NCBI GenBank assembly: GCA_013400155.1
Contig: VXBM01000336.1
Span: forward strand, 289,041-353,040
Length of the DNA stretch: 64,000 bases
Source of the DNA: Helopsaltes ochotensis
Taxonomy: Eukaryota > Chordata > Aves > Passeriformes > Locustellidae
Direction of reading: 5' to 3'
Part shown: one piece after another, positions 25,831-39,435 of the stretch
How the letters are laid out: the number at the start of each line of letters is the position of its first letter
Numbering within the stretch: the first letter of the stretch is position 1
The notes under the pieces: generated by a model
The model's input: only the letters and a program-made list of their open reading frames with translations
The model's database searches: none
Told to the model about the DNA's origin: nothing
Made by a program: the position numbers and the translations under genes

Positions 25831-28036
25831 GACCGCACATAGGGTCTGATCACACTTCACCCACTGCTGCTGAAGGTTATACACGTGCTGATGAAAAAAA
25901 TGTCCCGAATGCTAGGCAAGTGTATCATCTACATTGAAGTAAACGATAGATAAAGCACATCTCCATGCTTTGCTGAAGGGATCCATGTAAACCAGGTGCA
26001 GTAACAAATTGATGCAAGCTGTGAATCTCCCAATGCAGCAGCTGCTCTGCTATTAGTGGGGGACTTGCCAAAGATAGCCATCAAATTGGGTTTCCTTGTA
26101 GTCGTGATTTTCTCAAGGACAATAACAGTCTGTATTAACAGTCTGCCACTGCCTGACACTACCTTCCTCAGAAGGGCACCCAAACAAAATCCTGGATCAT
26201 TAGATCCAGGTGTATCTATGGATTAGCTCTAGAGGCATTTTTACTTCTCCCCTTCTAGACACTCCTATAATATTTTCCTCTTCCGCCACCAACTTCAATC
26301 AAGGCTTTGCTATTTAGCTGACATCTAAAAGTTCTCCTTTTTTTTCAGCGGGGAAAACAAACTAGTAGTTTCATTTTGTATACCACATCTTATATTCTGA
26401 GGCAGGGTCCTCCCTGAAAGCCCTGAGAGAAGGCAATACCCCTAAGAGGCCCCAGCTTGACAAATACAGGAGCCCTCAGACATCTGGCACCAGTGTTTAG
26501 AAGACAGGACAGAGGAAAGAAGTCAAAATTATAAAATAGTCCTACCTTCAGCAAGCTCCAGAGGTAAAGCCCAGGCTCTGACATCCCTCATTGTTTGTTA
26601 AGGATCAGGTGTCCTGTTCAGTTTTCCTGCTCTGATGATGGTGCTTAAAAACAGCCCAAATTCTCCAGTTCCATTAGAAACCCCCTGACTCTGATAAGGG
26701 TTACAATCCTAGGCAAGGAAGGGTAACAGGAAAGCTATGCTCATCCTGCAATTGTCTGGTGTGACTACCTAACTGTTTGCCAAATTTATACTTTAAGGCA
26801 AGGTAAGGCCAAAAATAGATTTTGTCAAAATACATGCCAATTGTTTCCAACAATAATCTCCTGACACCTGTAAACAAGTCTTCCACTGAGGCTGGTGTGG
26901 CTGAGGCTGGTTTCTTCCCTGTATCCCAGGCTAATTCTAGGACGATTATTTAAATCTGCATGGAGCAAGGATGTGAGAAATGTCATTGACTCCAATGAAG
27001 GGCAAGTGATTTTCATGTGATGCAAAAGAGTTTACAACCAGAGTCTTTGCTGAACTAATGAACCCTCAGCAGCTCTCTGCATTACAATTAGTACCTCCAA
27101 AATACGTCTTAGAAGCAGTCATATTGCCTTTATTAAATTATTCAGCTCAGCTACGCAGGTGATCTGGCTTACAGAAGAGGTGAATGCAATCTTAAAGCAA
27201 ATTTTCTCTATAAGCCAAGAGTCAAAGAATGACAATCCTCAAAGGTGGAAAAAATAGGAGGGGAAAAAAGAGTAGTTCCAAGTGTCAAATCAGATGAAGA
27301 TTTGGCATGTTTCTTTGACTGTAAAACTAACTATTGAAGCAGCTGAAGTGACTCAGAACACAGACAAAACACCTGACATTATTTTCAGAGACCAGTGTCA
27401 CTGAAGGTGCAATTAATTTCAGCTACTATCTGTCTACAGCTAATGGAGGGAACAATTATCTCCAAGAGGTGATTCACCTCATCTGTGTAATGGTTACTGA
27501 CACAATATAATACCTTTTTTTTCCAGTGAAGACAGAAGAATTTTCTCATCATCCTCCTCCATCCCTCTCCCTTGTCAGTCCTAATTCCCACCTCAGCTTT
27601 AACATGTTTCTCCTTCAGCCAGTGTAGCAGCATAAAACCACTGTTTCATCTTCCCCATTGAAAGTACTGTGGTTTCTTGGTTTGTCTGTAGGAGCATCCT
27701 ATTCCAAACTTGTCACTGAAAAAAATATAGTTAGGTAGTTATATCTCTTCCCTATCATATTAATAATGGGAAATGCTTCTTTTCCTTCATTCACTACAGA
27801 GGGAACTTAAAAGATTAGATAAGAAGCCTAAATTTTAGATGCTGCAGATTGCAACATTTTAGCTGATGAGCATAAAAAGTTTTACCACAGGACAGTGACT
27901 GCCAGACATGAGCACACAGAAGCCAAGCAAACTTTGACTGTAGGAAGAGGTAGGCAGTAACTGAGACAAAGAACAATGTCTGTGCATGTCTGCAGCACAC
28001 AGACGGTGTGGAATCAACAACTTCAACTGAACAGCC
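25830..28036. other. Intergenic, no feature recognised
   Basis: Non-coding DNA with only short chance frames. No repeat family recognised. Confidence 0.6.
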
Positions 28037-28203
28037 CTCAGCCCATCATCCTAAGAGAGGGGCTCCAGTCCCTTAATCATCTCTGTTGCCCTCTGCTTGA
28101 CCCACTCCAGGAGCTCCATGACCCTCTTGTGCTGAGAAGCCCAGAACTGGACACAGCACTCCAGATGTGGCCTCACTAGGGCTGAGTAGAGAGGCAGGAT
28201 CAG
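28037..28203 (-). mobile_element. CR1 LINE internal 3'-UTR fragment
   Basis: The + strand reads as antisense CR1: GGCTCCAGTCCCTTAATCATC, GACCCACTCCAGGAGCTCCATG, then GCCCAGAACTGGACACAGC and ATGTGGCCTCACTAGGGC. Both ends are missing, so this is a degraded internal piece. Confidence 0.88.
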
Positions 28204-31200
28204 CATTTTTTATCACTGAGAAGCTTGGGAAGAAACAGAAAAAAGGCTCAGTTTAAATGCATAAGGACATCATCAACATTTCCCCAGAGTCCCAGCTGGA
28301 AAATGGTTTTGTGCATTTTGATGCCACTCCACATCACAACATCTTCTGAGAGGTGTAAACAGTAACCTGGGTCTTTGTCATGCACTAGTAATAGCAGATA
28401 GGTTTATTCAGGCAAGGTACACTTTTTGATCAGTTTTTCCTTTCAGGGATGAGACAAGCAGGTTTGAGCAGGGTAAGCAGTTAGGTGTACTGGGAGATGG
28501 ACCTTGCTGCTTTAGTATCCTTTAATCTGCAAAATCACGAGACTCTGACATGGGTCACTGCCACCACCTTAAGTCACTCTAAGTCAAGGATTTTAGGGAA
28601 TAAAGATTTAAAAAAAAAAAAAGTGACAAACGCTGGTCACAGAACAGTACAAGCATGTAAGGAATCGTGCCAAATTATACCACCTGTGGTGCAGCAAAAG
28701 GACAAAAATTTTCTGCCTGGACATTGCTGTATCCTTCAGCATTATTCGTGAGTCACTGTCCAGACACGTACTCATTTTGAAGGTATTCAAGCCAGGAACA
28801 ATTTGAGTGTTGGAAGAAAGAGGCCCACGCTCTGTGATCAGCTGCAAGATCCCAGGATGCTCACCAGTCCTTAAGATAGTACAACACTGCAATCTGAAGC
28901 TGAATTTTCTCAGAAATATAAGAGACAACAGAACAACATGTTCCAGTTGTGTGCCTGAGGTAATTTCATCCTGCCATTTCAACCTCAAATCATTAACCTT
29001 CTTCCTCAAGAGTCATAATTCAATTCAACAACAGGTTAGAAATACCTGCAGGTAGCACAGATTTCTCTTTGTTTTTTATTCAATGCTCTTGGTTGCTACA
29101 AGTAATATACAAACCTGTTCATCATTCTTGGACATAACTATTCAAAGTGCATAGTGACCCTTGGAAAGAAGCTTCCTCCTATATTTGACAAAGGCAGAGA
29201 ATAAGTTATTATACATTGCTGTTCCAGTATGTAAATTTGATGTTTATCAGAAACCTTTTTGTAATGGTCCTAGAGCCGAAGCTTGTCCTAAGAGGATCAG
29301 GTTTGGCAAGGAGACCTCCCCTAGAAGGCAAAAATGTCTAGAAATACTCAAAGAAGTACCCAAGTCATTCAGCAGACTGTTCTGGTGGATTAGGACCTCA
29401 CTGTTATTACTGATCATGCTACACCCAGACCACAGCAGAGTTGATGGAATTTCCTGTCTCCAGGAAAACAGGGTCTCCAGTTCTCAGCCCACAAAGATCC
29501 ACCTTCTGCAGCAGCCCAGTGCTTACAAGGCTCTTGCTCCAGGATATCCACTCAGTCTGAAGAAGAGGCGTGGGCTGAAGGTCCTGACCCTGCTTATCTG
29601 TGCTCAACGAGATGTATGCCTCCTTTGTGACCAAAATACACATTGCAAGAGACACAGATAAAAATGAGGATGAGCAGGCTGCTCCCATCATGTCTGAGCA
29701 CACATAAGAGATGTTGTTGAATGTGCTGTCCTTGCAGGATGGAAAACACCAACAGTTTAGCCATGAAGTAACTGTGCTCCCTGACACCAAAAAGATGACA
29801 GAGCCCTTCACAAAAAGAGGATCATATGCCACACAACTTATCCACCCCAAAACCTGGGGAAAAAGGAAGCAGAAATATGATTTAGGGGCAAATTAAATGT
29901 CATCATGCAAGCTGAAGGAAGGATCATCTAGTTTAGTCCATGTAAGGCAACTCAAATATGCACTGGAGACACCATGCCCTGAAACGCTCTCTTCTCTCCT
30001 ACTCAAAACAGTCCCTTTGACATAGGCAGAAAAGGGCACAAACTCATCTTCCCACATCATGACTGAGTGCTGTAAGTGACAACCCAGTTAATAAAAGAGG
30101 AACAATTGCACATCCCCTTTTTACTTTGTAAATGGAGTATTTATCCCTACATGGATCATGAGACACAGGGCTTGGGCATAGGGTGAAAAAACAGACAGAA
30201 AGAAAGACGGACAGATTGATCTTGACTGAGGAGAGACACTATATTCCAAACCAGATTAAGGCACTTAAGTCAGATGTTCTTTGTCAAATTCTTGCTATTT
30301 AGGCAGAGCCCTGCTCCCTGCTATATATTCCTAGAGGTTACACTGGGGCCCAGGTGCTTCTCCCCATATGTTGAGAATTTCCCATATTCCCAATATTCTG
30401 TACAGCTTTACAAGGACAAGGCCCTTGGCGCTGGGGATCCCTAACCCAGCTTGCAGACCTGGAGTCTCTGATTCTCAGCTATATTTAAACATCTAATCCC
30501 CTTGGAGAATTTGAGCCTTCGTCTGCCAAAGGATTTTGTAAAGTGCCTAACTCCTGTATATTTCAATGTTTTAAATAGTACAGTTGATTTTTTTTTAGTA
30601 ATATATTTAAAATTCTGTATCCCAGCATTTTAGGGAAATGGCATTTTTTAAAAATCCTATATTNNNNNNNNNNNNNNNNNNNNNNNNNNNNNNNNNNNNN
30701 NNNNNNNNNNNNNNNNNNNNNNNNNNNNNNNNNNNNNNNNNNNNNNNNNNNNNNNNNNNNNNNNNNNNNNNNNNNNNNNNNNNNNNNNNNNNNGCCCTTG
30801 TCCTGTACTTCCTATTTTCTCATTCAGACTGGAAGGATTAGAACTACTACTGGGCCCAAAATAGATTTACCACTTTCAAATACTCCCCAGTGACAGCTGA
30901 GTAACATAATGATGCTTTATCCCACATTAGTGCAAAATAAATTGCTTTTCCAGCACACACACAGAGCTTTATAAAAAGAATAATCCCATTGGAAAAAGGA
31001 TTCTTCAGCTTTGAATTCCTGCACCCATAAGGGCCTCAGCTGCAGCAGCCTTCTCTGGAGAAGCCAGAGGGAGTAAAAGCTCACAGAAGTGCAGAGTGTC
31101 ACTTGAAGGTAGGCACTTCTATTAAGATCAAATATATATTATTTGGTGTTCTTATCTTTGGGTGCTGCTTAATTATTTTTAATTTTATAAGTATTTGTGT

Positions 31201-33973
31201 GTTATAGTTTATGCTGGTTTGGTGTTATGCTTATAAATTCCAATTTTCAGGCTACGGCTATTTAAGTCACATTTGGCTCAGATGCACAACATATGCTTTC
31301 AGTATGGATTCAGGTTTTTTTCCCTTCTCTTACCAAGTGCTGAATTTCATTTAATTGCAGTGGGAGAATTACAGCATCAAAATTAATCCAGAAGTACTTC
31401 TCCCTACTTCCAGCTTTGAGCTAGAGCCCAGGTCTGCGTGTCTGCCATGCCGAACAGCACTGACGTCAGCTCTGACCTGCCAAATCCTGCCTGAGCAGGC
31501 ATGTCATCAGACAGTTTTGAGGACTGTTTAATGTTGTGGCAATGCTCTAATTCTTACAGCACAGGCAGTTCTCAGATAACCCACATTTTCAACTAGATTA
31601 TGCACTGCTTTTCTCCTTTTCAAAAGGAAACGGGAAACAGGAACATAAAAGCATTCATAAACCACACAGTAATTGCCAGGCACATTTCTTCCTGTGATTA
31701 GAGGAAGAACAGTTGTAGGTGTTGCTCACAGCTTTTAACTAAGTGACCTTCAATATTAGAATCAAACAGAGCTATTCAGGTAGCGAAAGATGCAGAATCT
31801 CCCCCTTGCAGAACTGCTGCTTGCCAGGAGCCTCTAATATCTCTTCAGGCCCTGAGCTTTCTGTGAAAAATCACTTGTAGGAGTATGATGATAAAGCTAT
31901 GGGCAAAGGCTTTGCCTGGGACACTACAGACATCTACATCTAACATACCAAGATTACATATAATAAAAAATATATGGGGGAAGACTCAGTAAAGCATCAC
32001 ATGACCAATCCCCCCAAAAATACTCCTATGTCATTTTAAATAAAGAATCTGGTAATATTGCTATATTTGTTTTCTGCCTTCCTCCAAATGGACTCCCTTT
32101 TTAGGTTTTGAACTTGCTAAAACCTGCATATATAAAGTATGCCTGTGCACAGGAATTTCTACTGGTTCAAAAGGATGTGAAAATAAACTTCATTGCATCT
32201 TATTCTAATATTTTATACCTACTGATTTCTTTTTAACGGGTCTGAAATATGTTTTTAAAAAGTGGAGGGTTTTATCATGTGTTCAGCAACATTTTCTCTC
32301 TGACTTTATTTCTAACTAAACAGAGGGGCAAAGATTTTTAAAAATAATTAGGCTCCAGAGGAAGAGTTCTTCAAGAGTTCCTTGCACTTGCTACCTATCA
32401 ATAACTACTGTGCTAGGTAAGGAGGTACCTATCTTACCTTGCCTATTCAGCAAGAGCTGATTGGCATTCAAAACCATCGAAACAACACTGCAGTTACCGT
32501 GAGCACAATTTCAAGCTCCTACTTCTAGAGATCACAGCCAAGCTAAACACAAAACATGATTGTATTTGATATGCCAGTGGGTGAACAGAGTGTGTTCTTG
32601 AGGCTCTGGCTCTCAAGCACACTGTAAGTTATGTGAACCACTGTGTCCATTATAATCGCAATAAAAAGCAATTTTCCACAGTACTTTTCATTTAAAGAAA
32701 AATTCCTCTGAAAAGGGGGCTCTGGGAATGGGGCAGCAAATCTCACAAGGGTTTCTGGCGTGAAAGGATCAATGGAAATCTTCTGCCACAGGAGAAGGAA
32801 GGCTGGGCTGATGCAGAGGGCACTGGGCATATTTTGGGGCTGGGGATCTTCTGAGGCATAGGTTCAGTACAGTTAGCTTCTATACCAGCTTGAGCACCAA
32901 AGCCGTGCCCCTGCCCTTGTTTACCCTCAGCAGCAGTAAACCCCTCCTTTTGAAAGCAAAGGAACAGTCTCGGATACCAGAGGATTTGGAGCAAAGGATC
33001 TGGATATTTTAATGTTATTCAGGCTTCAGTCATCATGAATATCACTTTACAGCTTGACGCATAAACAGTCCATTTTTGAAGCATGAGAAAATGAATATAT
33101 TGTAACTATATTCTAGGCCTTCTGGCCCAAATCTGTTCCTGGTGAAACTCTAGGGGCTTCAGTGGAGTTGCAGCAAGAATAAGCCTAGCTGCCTAGCTGT
33201 TCTTTGTAATCCATTATTTCTGATTAAAGGAGAGTTTACATGAAAATACAGAGGTTTTTTTTACATACTCAACCCAAATAGGACGCAAACTTATTCATGT
33301 AAACAAGCGCATTGCTTATCAACAATAAAACTCTATAGAGATGGAAAAAAATGGATAATAAAAAGAGGTTAAAAAATAGGACTATTCACTTTAAAAATGA
33401 ATGTAAGTAATCATGGTATTGTTGAAAGAATGTATTAAAGCAAGACTATACACCAAAATACATATTTCTTTTTTTCTCATAGTCCTTGTCTTCCACAGAA
33501 ATGAGAGCAATAGGGATGTGGGTTCTGGGAGGCAGGCTTGGTCAGGACACCCCTCAGAGCAGACTACTTCTGCTTGGGAAGTCCAATTTCATGAGCACTT
33601 TTCTAAAGAGACTTTCATTGTCCTTTTTATTAGAAGTTTAGAAATAACAAGTTTCACATTTCAAAGTTCAGTCATTTTTGTATTTCACCCAGGAAATAAC
33701 TATGCGAGAAATCTGTGAAACCCTGTGAGAAATGTGTGTTTCAGGCACTGGTAGGATACAGCTGCCTCAGCCCTTGTTTACTTGGTTTCTCCTCTACTTC
33801 ATGCTCAGCATAAGGGATTTTAGAGTTATTAAACTTTCTCCCAGTTGCCCAGAGTCATCATCCCTTTACTCTATATTGAGTAGCTGCATATACAGCTGTG
33901 TGACCACTGCCCTCCCTGCTTTCTGTGCTTACCTTTCTGGCTTCAGCAGGAATGCCTTTTTTCTGTCACCAGG
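28204..33973. other. Intergenic, with assembly gap; unassigned frames
   Basis: Mostly AT-rich DNA. Two opposite-strand frames overlap, at 29161-29661 (+, 166 codons) and 29419-29850 (-, 143 codons). The minus frame has a hydrophobic, cysteine-containing stretch, but I could not assign either to a family. A 130-base N run sits at 30664-30793. Nothing else recognised. Confidence 0.6.
30664..30793. other. Assembly gap (130 N)
   Basis: One hundred and thirty undetermined bases in intergenic DNA. The flanks are AT-rich with runs of T and A. The open frame that seems to cross it is an artefact of the N run. Confidence 0.99.
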
Positions 33974-35073
33974 TATCACTGAATCATTAGGTTGGAAGAG
34001 ACCCCGGCGATCATGTCCAACCCAATCCTAACCTCAATTAAACCATGGCACCAAGCACCACATCCAATCTTTCCTTAAATACATCCAGAGATGGTGAAAC
34101 CACCACCTCCCCAGGCAAATTATTCCAGTACTTTATTATCCTTTCTGTAAAAAATTTTCTTCTAATATCCAATCTGTACCTCCCCTGGCGCAGTTTAAGA
34201 CAGTGTCCCCTAGTTCTGTCAGTTGCTGCCTGCAGAAAGAGACCAACCCCACCTGGCTGCAGCCACCTTTCAGGAAGCTGTAGAGAGTGATAAGGTCACC
34301 TCCGAGTCTCCTTTTCTCCAGCTAACCAACCCCAGCTCCCTCAGCCGTTCCTCACAGGGTTTGTGTTCCCAGCCCCTCACCAGCCTCGGTGCCTCCTCTG
34401 GATGCGCTTGAGCGTCTCAATGTCCTTCCTAAACCGAGGGGCCAGAGCTGGACACAGCACTCGAGGTGTGGCCTCACCAGTGCCCAGTGCAGGGCAAGAA
34501 TGACCTCCCTGCCCCTGCTGGCCACACTGTTCCTGATCCAGGCCAGGATGGCATTGGCCTTCCTGGCCACCAGGGCACGCTGCTGGCTCATGTTCAGCTG
34601 CTGTCACCAGCACCCCCAGGTCCCTTTCTGCCTGGGCACTGTCCAGGCCCATAACATTGCAGGGGGTTATTGTGGCCAAAATGCAAAACTCGACACTTGG
34701 ACTTATTAAATGTCATCCTATTGGATTCCACCCATCCATCCAACCGTTCCAGGTCTCTCTGCAGAGCCCTCCTACTTTCCAACAGATCGACACACACTCC
34801 CAGCGTAGTTTTGTCTGCAAATTTACTAATGAAAGACTCAATACCCTCATCCATGTCATCAATAAAAATATTGACCAGAGCTGGCCCCAGCACAGCCCCC
34901 TGGGGGACACCACTGGTGCCTGGCCCCCAGCTGGAAGCAGCACCGTTCCCCACCACTCTCTGGGCCCGGCCATCAGCCAGCTCCTAACCCAGCAAAGAGT
35001 GCTCCTGTCCAAGCCACGAGCTGCCAGCTTTTCCAGGAGTGTGCTGTGAGAAATGGTATGTCTTTCAAAGCAA
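33974..35073 (-). mobile_element. CR1 LINE, 5'-truncated 1.1-kb copy with reverse transcriptase remnant
   Basis: The 3' terminus lies at the left: the + strand starts ATCACTGAATCATTAGG and GTTGGAAGAGACC, the complement of a CR1 end. CR1 3'-UTR text follows (CACCACCTCCCCAGGCAAAT, TCAGCCGTTCCTCACAGG). The right half encodes, on the minus strand, the C-terminal reverse transcriptase region: LLEKLAARGLDRS in one frame near 35035, then [20 protein letters not shown] and [10 protein letters not shown] in another frame (34594-34956). The frame change and the FADK in place of the FADD catalytic box show that the copy is dead. The 5' end, with the endonuclease, is missing, as usual for CR1. Confidence 0.95.
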
Positions 35074-38000
35074 ATTCCCAATATGAGACACACACATTCT
35101 TCTAGACTAGGTTTTAATTCACCCATATTCCCAGCAATAAAACAGCTTCAGATGAGAGGGGTTATCTGCTTCCCCACTGCATGAAGCACCTTCATTGTGG
35201 GAAAATTGTGGAAACTAAAAAAGCAGAGGACTGTCACAGTGTTGTAATAAGCTTACACAGATAGAGGTTTGAAACAGAGTTGAATTTTAGGCCTTGAAAT
35301 ATTTGGAGCATATAAAGTTTCTGCACTGTAAAAAATATAAAACAGGCAAATATTGTATGCTGTAAAGTGTACATGTAGTGTTAATTGATTAACTTAAGTA
35401 AACTCTTGTAAGCTTTTAGCATTAGCCTATTGGCTAAAAAACTTTTAAAAGGCCTTTTAACAAAGAAAACTTTAGCTGCTGTTGACAAAAGGTGTGTTGT
35501 TGCCATCTTTCAATTGTCTCACCCTGTTTTAAGGCTGAAGTTACAATAAAAGCTCAAAGAAGGTCTCCCAGCAGTCCTGTCCTGTTATTTAGAAAACCAA
35601 ATCCAACACCTCATGGGATGTGTCTTCCTTGGCCAGTTGTACAACAGGAACAAACTCCTCTGGAGGTCACTCCCTACGCTGTGACAAGGTAAACAGTCCC
35701 ACAGAGTGGGCAAGGAAGAGGAGGCTGAATGCTTAAACTCAGGATGAGGCCAGAAAAATACCCGTTTAATCATGCAGGATTATGAGCTCAAATCTTACAG
35801 TTTAGGTGCTGCTTATGCCTTCACTACTGCAGGCATCCAAGAGGATGGTGCTCATCCATTTGAAGAAGCTTTACAGCCAAATTATTCCCCTTTGGGAGTT
35901 CACAGCATTATATACAACCTGAGGAAAAAAAAAGCAAGAAGGACTCCCAGCTGCTCAAGACACAATGTTAATGAAATGTACAGGAAGATAGCTCTTGGTA
36001 GGCATAGACCCAGAGGAGAAGGGAGTGTGGTGTCTGCTTCCAATACCAGCTTGATACTATCCAAAGGAGGCAGAACCATGACAGTGAGGACCAGAGCAAA
36101 CGGGCAGCCACCTCCAGATGACTGACTGACTCCACTCCAGCCAACTGGAAAGGGTTTTAATGCTTTTAAGGCTACTTTTCCAAGTCATGTTATATGGATG
36201 TTTTTAAAACAGAAAATAGTATCAGCTCAAAAGCATATATTGACAGATTCACCTGATTTAATGCAGATACTGAAACACTTTTCTGATCTCTCTCTGGGCT
36301 TGCTGACCCTCATGTATCATGGTATCACCTTTTTCAAGCACAGATGAGCTATGCCTTTGGCATCATAGCCAGCAACATTATTCCACCAGATTGCCAGGCA
36401 GTTCATAAATGTTATTTATGCTCAAGAAGAAAACAGACTCCATGGATCAATGCTGCCTTTCAGGGATGGAAAGCAGGAGACCTTTGAGAAAGTAGTAGTA
36501 CAGGGTTTTGCATATCTACGTGTCCAAGGTGCATAGACTCCTAGAGACAGGAAAGTGAGGCACCTGCTGGATAAAGGGAAAATATATGCTACTCTGTTTG
36601 GGAGGGGAATATCTTCCTCAGTCCAGCCCTGCTCTGATATATCTCTTGGACTCTGTGGAGTGAACACCGTAAGATGCACTCAGGGCAATGGCCACTAATG
36701 AAGCCTGATACTCAACAGAAAACTCCAAAGACGCATGAGTAAAACCAGCTCTGCTGTCTCTTTTTTTAGTCATCCCACTAATGCAATTGGCTGTAGGAGT
36801 AGCCTGGCTCTAATGCCCTGGGGCAGCAGCACATAGACAGATGCACTGCTCACTCCCTCCACATTTGGGGGTGAACCCCTCAATCCCTCAGGCAGGGTCA
36901 AATCAGCCAGCAGGATTCCAGCCCCGTCTCCAGCTGGCCAAGCTCATTAGGCCTTTAGTTGCCAGGAAGGCAGTTGTGGCCAGCTGTAAGGCTGATACCC
37001 CATGCAGAGTTTGCCAAAGGTCAGAAGTCAGCTGGCCAGCTGTGAGTCCTCCAGCATGCCAAGGTCCAGCTGAAAGGAGCAAGGAGAAGGGATGAGCAAG
37101 TCAAGGGCTCTGCAGAGAAGAAGGTGGAGAAGGAGCAGGAAAGGAAGGAAGAAGGGAGTGAGGGAGGAGGTTTAGGGTGGGGAGAGGTGAGCTGCCTGCT
37201 GTGATTAAGTCTGACTGCTCCTGACAAGCAGGGTGAATCGGGAAGAAGAGATGCTGAATTTCCACTGAAATGTAGCTATGAATTTGAGGTGTTCCTAGGC
37301 ATATTTAGACAAGCACTACAAATAAAGATCCCTTCATCCTCCAAGAACTAATTACAAAAAAAACTGTCACTTGTAAGCCTTACCACAGGAAAAGAAAGAG
37401 CTTGATCTTTTCCTACTAGGCAAAGTGAGTGGTTTTCCACACAAGCAACTCAAGAACTTTGGATGTTAAGAAAGCAGGATTTTTTGTCTGGGTGTTCTCG
37501 TTAGGACATCATTTCCAGGTTTCTATGTTAGTTTTGCAATGTACAAACGTCCCTTTGATCCGAATTAAAAATATGTATTTCACTAAGATCAAGGTCTGTG
37601 TTTGGTTTATTAACAAAAGATACAAGTGACTTCACACACAAAAAACCCCAAAGCTCAGCTGCCTCCCTCAGTCACACTTTAAGTCAAATAAGCAAGGTTT
37701 TCAGAAGTAAAATACAACATTAATTGTATTCTAAAAATTTACAGAATTATGCCCTTCCTTGCAGTGAGTGATAGTCAGAAAACTTGCTGTAACACAGCCT
37801 CTGTGTTATACTCAATATTCTGACACCATAAGGCATCACTGCATCTGCCTGCCTACCTGTGAGGCCACTACACACTGCCCCAGAGCCTTAAGCCACCAGA
37901 CACATAGTAGGAGTTGGGATAGGTGGAGCTCAGATTTTCTAGACCATTACCTTCTTATTTATGTCTGGCCACAGCGTTCCTTAAATGAACATGTTTCATA

Positions 38001-39390
38001 TAGAATACAAATCTTTCTTTTCAGTTCCTCTTATTAATATTATTCTTAAATATGTAGAATCCAAGCAGAACAGTGCATCTCCCAACAGCCTTTTTTGTTC
38101 TTCTCAATCCATAGACTAAAGGCGTTTTCATGGTGCTCACTTCCCTTTCTTACAAGGATTATTGCACTTTTTGGCTCATGGAAACTTTTTTCATAGGTGT
38201 CCTGTAATTAAGATTTTGTTTCCCAGATGTGTATGGCAAAACCTACGGGTTGCAAACTACCATAGTGGGACTTAGGAGGACAGACAAACATCCCACAGAC
38301 GGAAGGCTTCTCCTCACACTCTGAAAAGCTACTTCTCAGAAGTATTGACCTTTTTGCGACTCTTAAAATGTCTGCCAGCCAAAGAGAGGTGTACATTACC
38401 AACATGTGATTTGCTAGTGTTACTCTGCATACTTCATCCGAGATCACTTGCCAAGGTCAGCACAGTACAGAATGAAATGCTGAAAGTTCTCTAGCTTAGC
38501 TCACTTGAAAATACCATTTAAAATCATCTGCACTCTATTAAATCCTGGGCATAAGAAGTATCCTTGGGATGGTATTTTGATTGAGGGGAGCAAACACTGC
38601 AACACTGCAGCAGTCTGTGAGAATCCAGGAAATAAAACCAGTGACGTTCACGGTCTTGCATAAGGATTCCTGTGAACAGAAGGCTTGGGAAGTGATCCCC
38701 CAAAACCAAGACTATGTCTGTGTTAAGTGCCCAACTCCTGAAGCATCTGCAATGACAGGAGAGTGAGAATACCTTGTTTGTACCTCTGCATGACCGAGGT
38801 TTCAGCAAAGGGGTTGAAAACCATGTCTACTCCATGATTAGTTCAGACATATCTGTATACACAGAAAACCCATTCTGGTCAAGTCTCCTCCTGAAATATT
38901 CTGCAAGAACACTTCCCCCAGGGTTATGGACAAGGGCAGAAAGTAATTTTGAGGGAAGCTGTGTGCAAAGGGTGGGCTGGCCTTGCCCTGTGTCAGACAC
39001 ACACCTGCCCTGCTGCAGGCTCAGGAAGGTAACTGCCACTGCACTTACTCTGTGGCCCTTTAGGGGACAGAGAGCCTCAGTGTGCTACAGGGACAGAGCC
39101 ATCCCTAAGCAAAGGCTTCTTTTAGCTGTGGTTCAGAGATGCTGCCAAAGGCCAGTCACGTGGTAACTTTTGGTGACACGACTCAGCTGGGCTGGGTTCA
39201 AGTGAAAGATTTATCAGAGGTGAAATACCACTGCCAGTCCCCTTGGCCGCCGAGTGCCAGCAACACAAACACAAATGGCGAATACATCCTTATCCCACCA
39301 CAATGAGGTGTACATATCCCTTCCCACTCAGAGTATTTATAATATGAAACATTTCTGGATGAACTGAAAGAGCCCATGTCTCCATCTCAT
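35074..39390. other. Intergenic between LIN7A and MYF5
   Basis: No gene recognised. A purine-rich tract occupies about 37070-37190 (GGAGAAGG/GGAAGG-type text). The 117-codon frame at 35772-36125 has no visible homology or domain. Confidence 0.6.
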
Positions 39391-39435
39391 CTTTTATTTT
39401 TTTTTTCCTTTTTTGGGGGGGGCGGGTAGGGAGGG
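39387..39435 (+). repeat. T-tract followed by G-quadruplex motif
   Basis: A T-rich run leads into eight G (39415-39422), then C, GGG, TA, GGG, A, GGG to 39435. This fits the G3+N1-7 pattern on the + strand. It lies about 850 bp beyond the predicted MYF5 cleavage site, on the strand that is template for MYF5. Confidence 0.8.

Noticed and set aside
29419..29850. Olfactory or other seven-helix receptor pseudogene on the minus strand
   Set aside because: A hydrophobic cysteine-containing stretch suggested it, but the MAYDRYVAIC-type motif and neighbouring helices are absent in all frames I read.
30638..30841. Open frame across the N run
   Set aside because: Exists only because N bases do not read as stops.
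34389..35049. Several + strand frames of 60-130 codons
   Set aside because: They lie antisense in a CR1 LINE; its true coding direction is minus.
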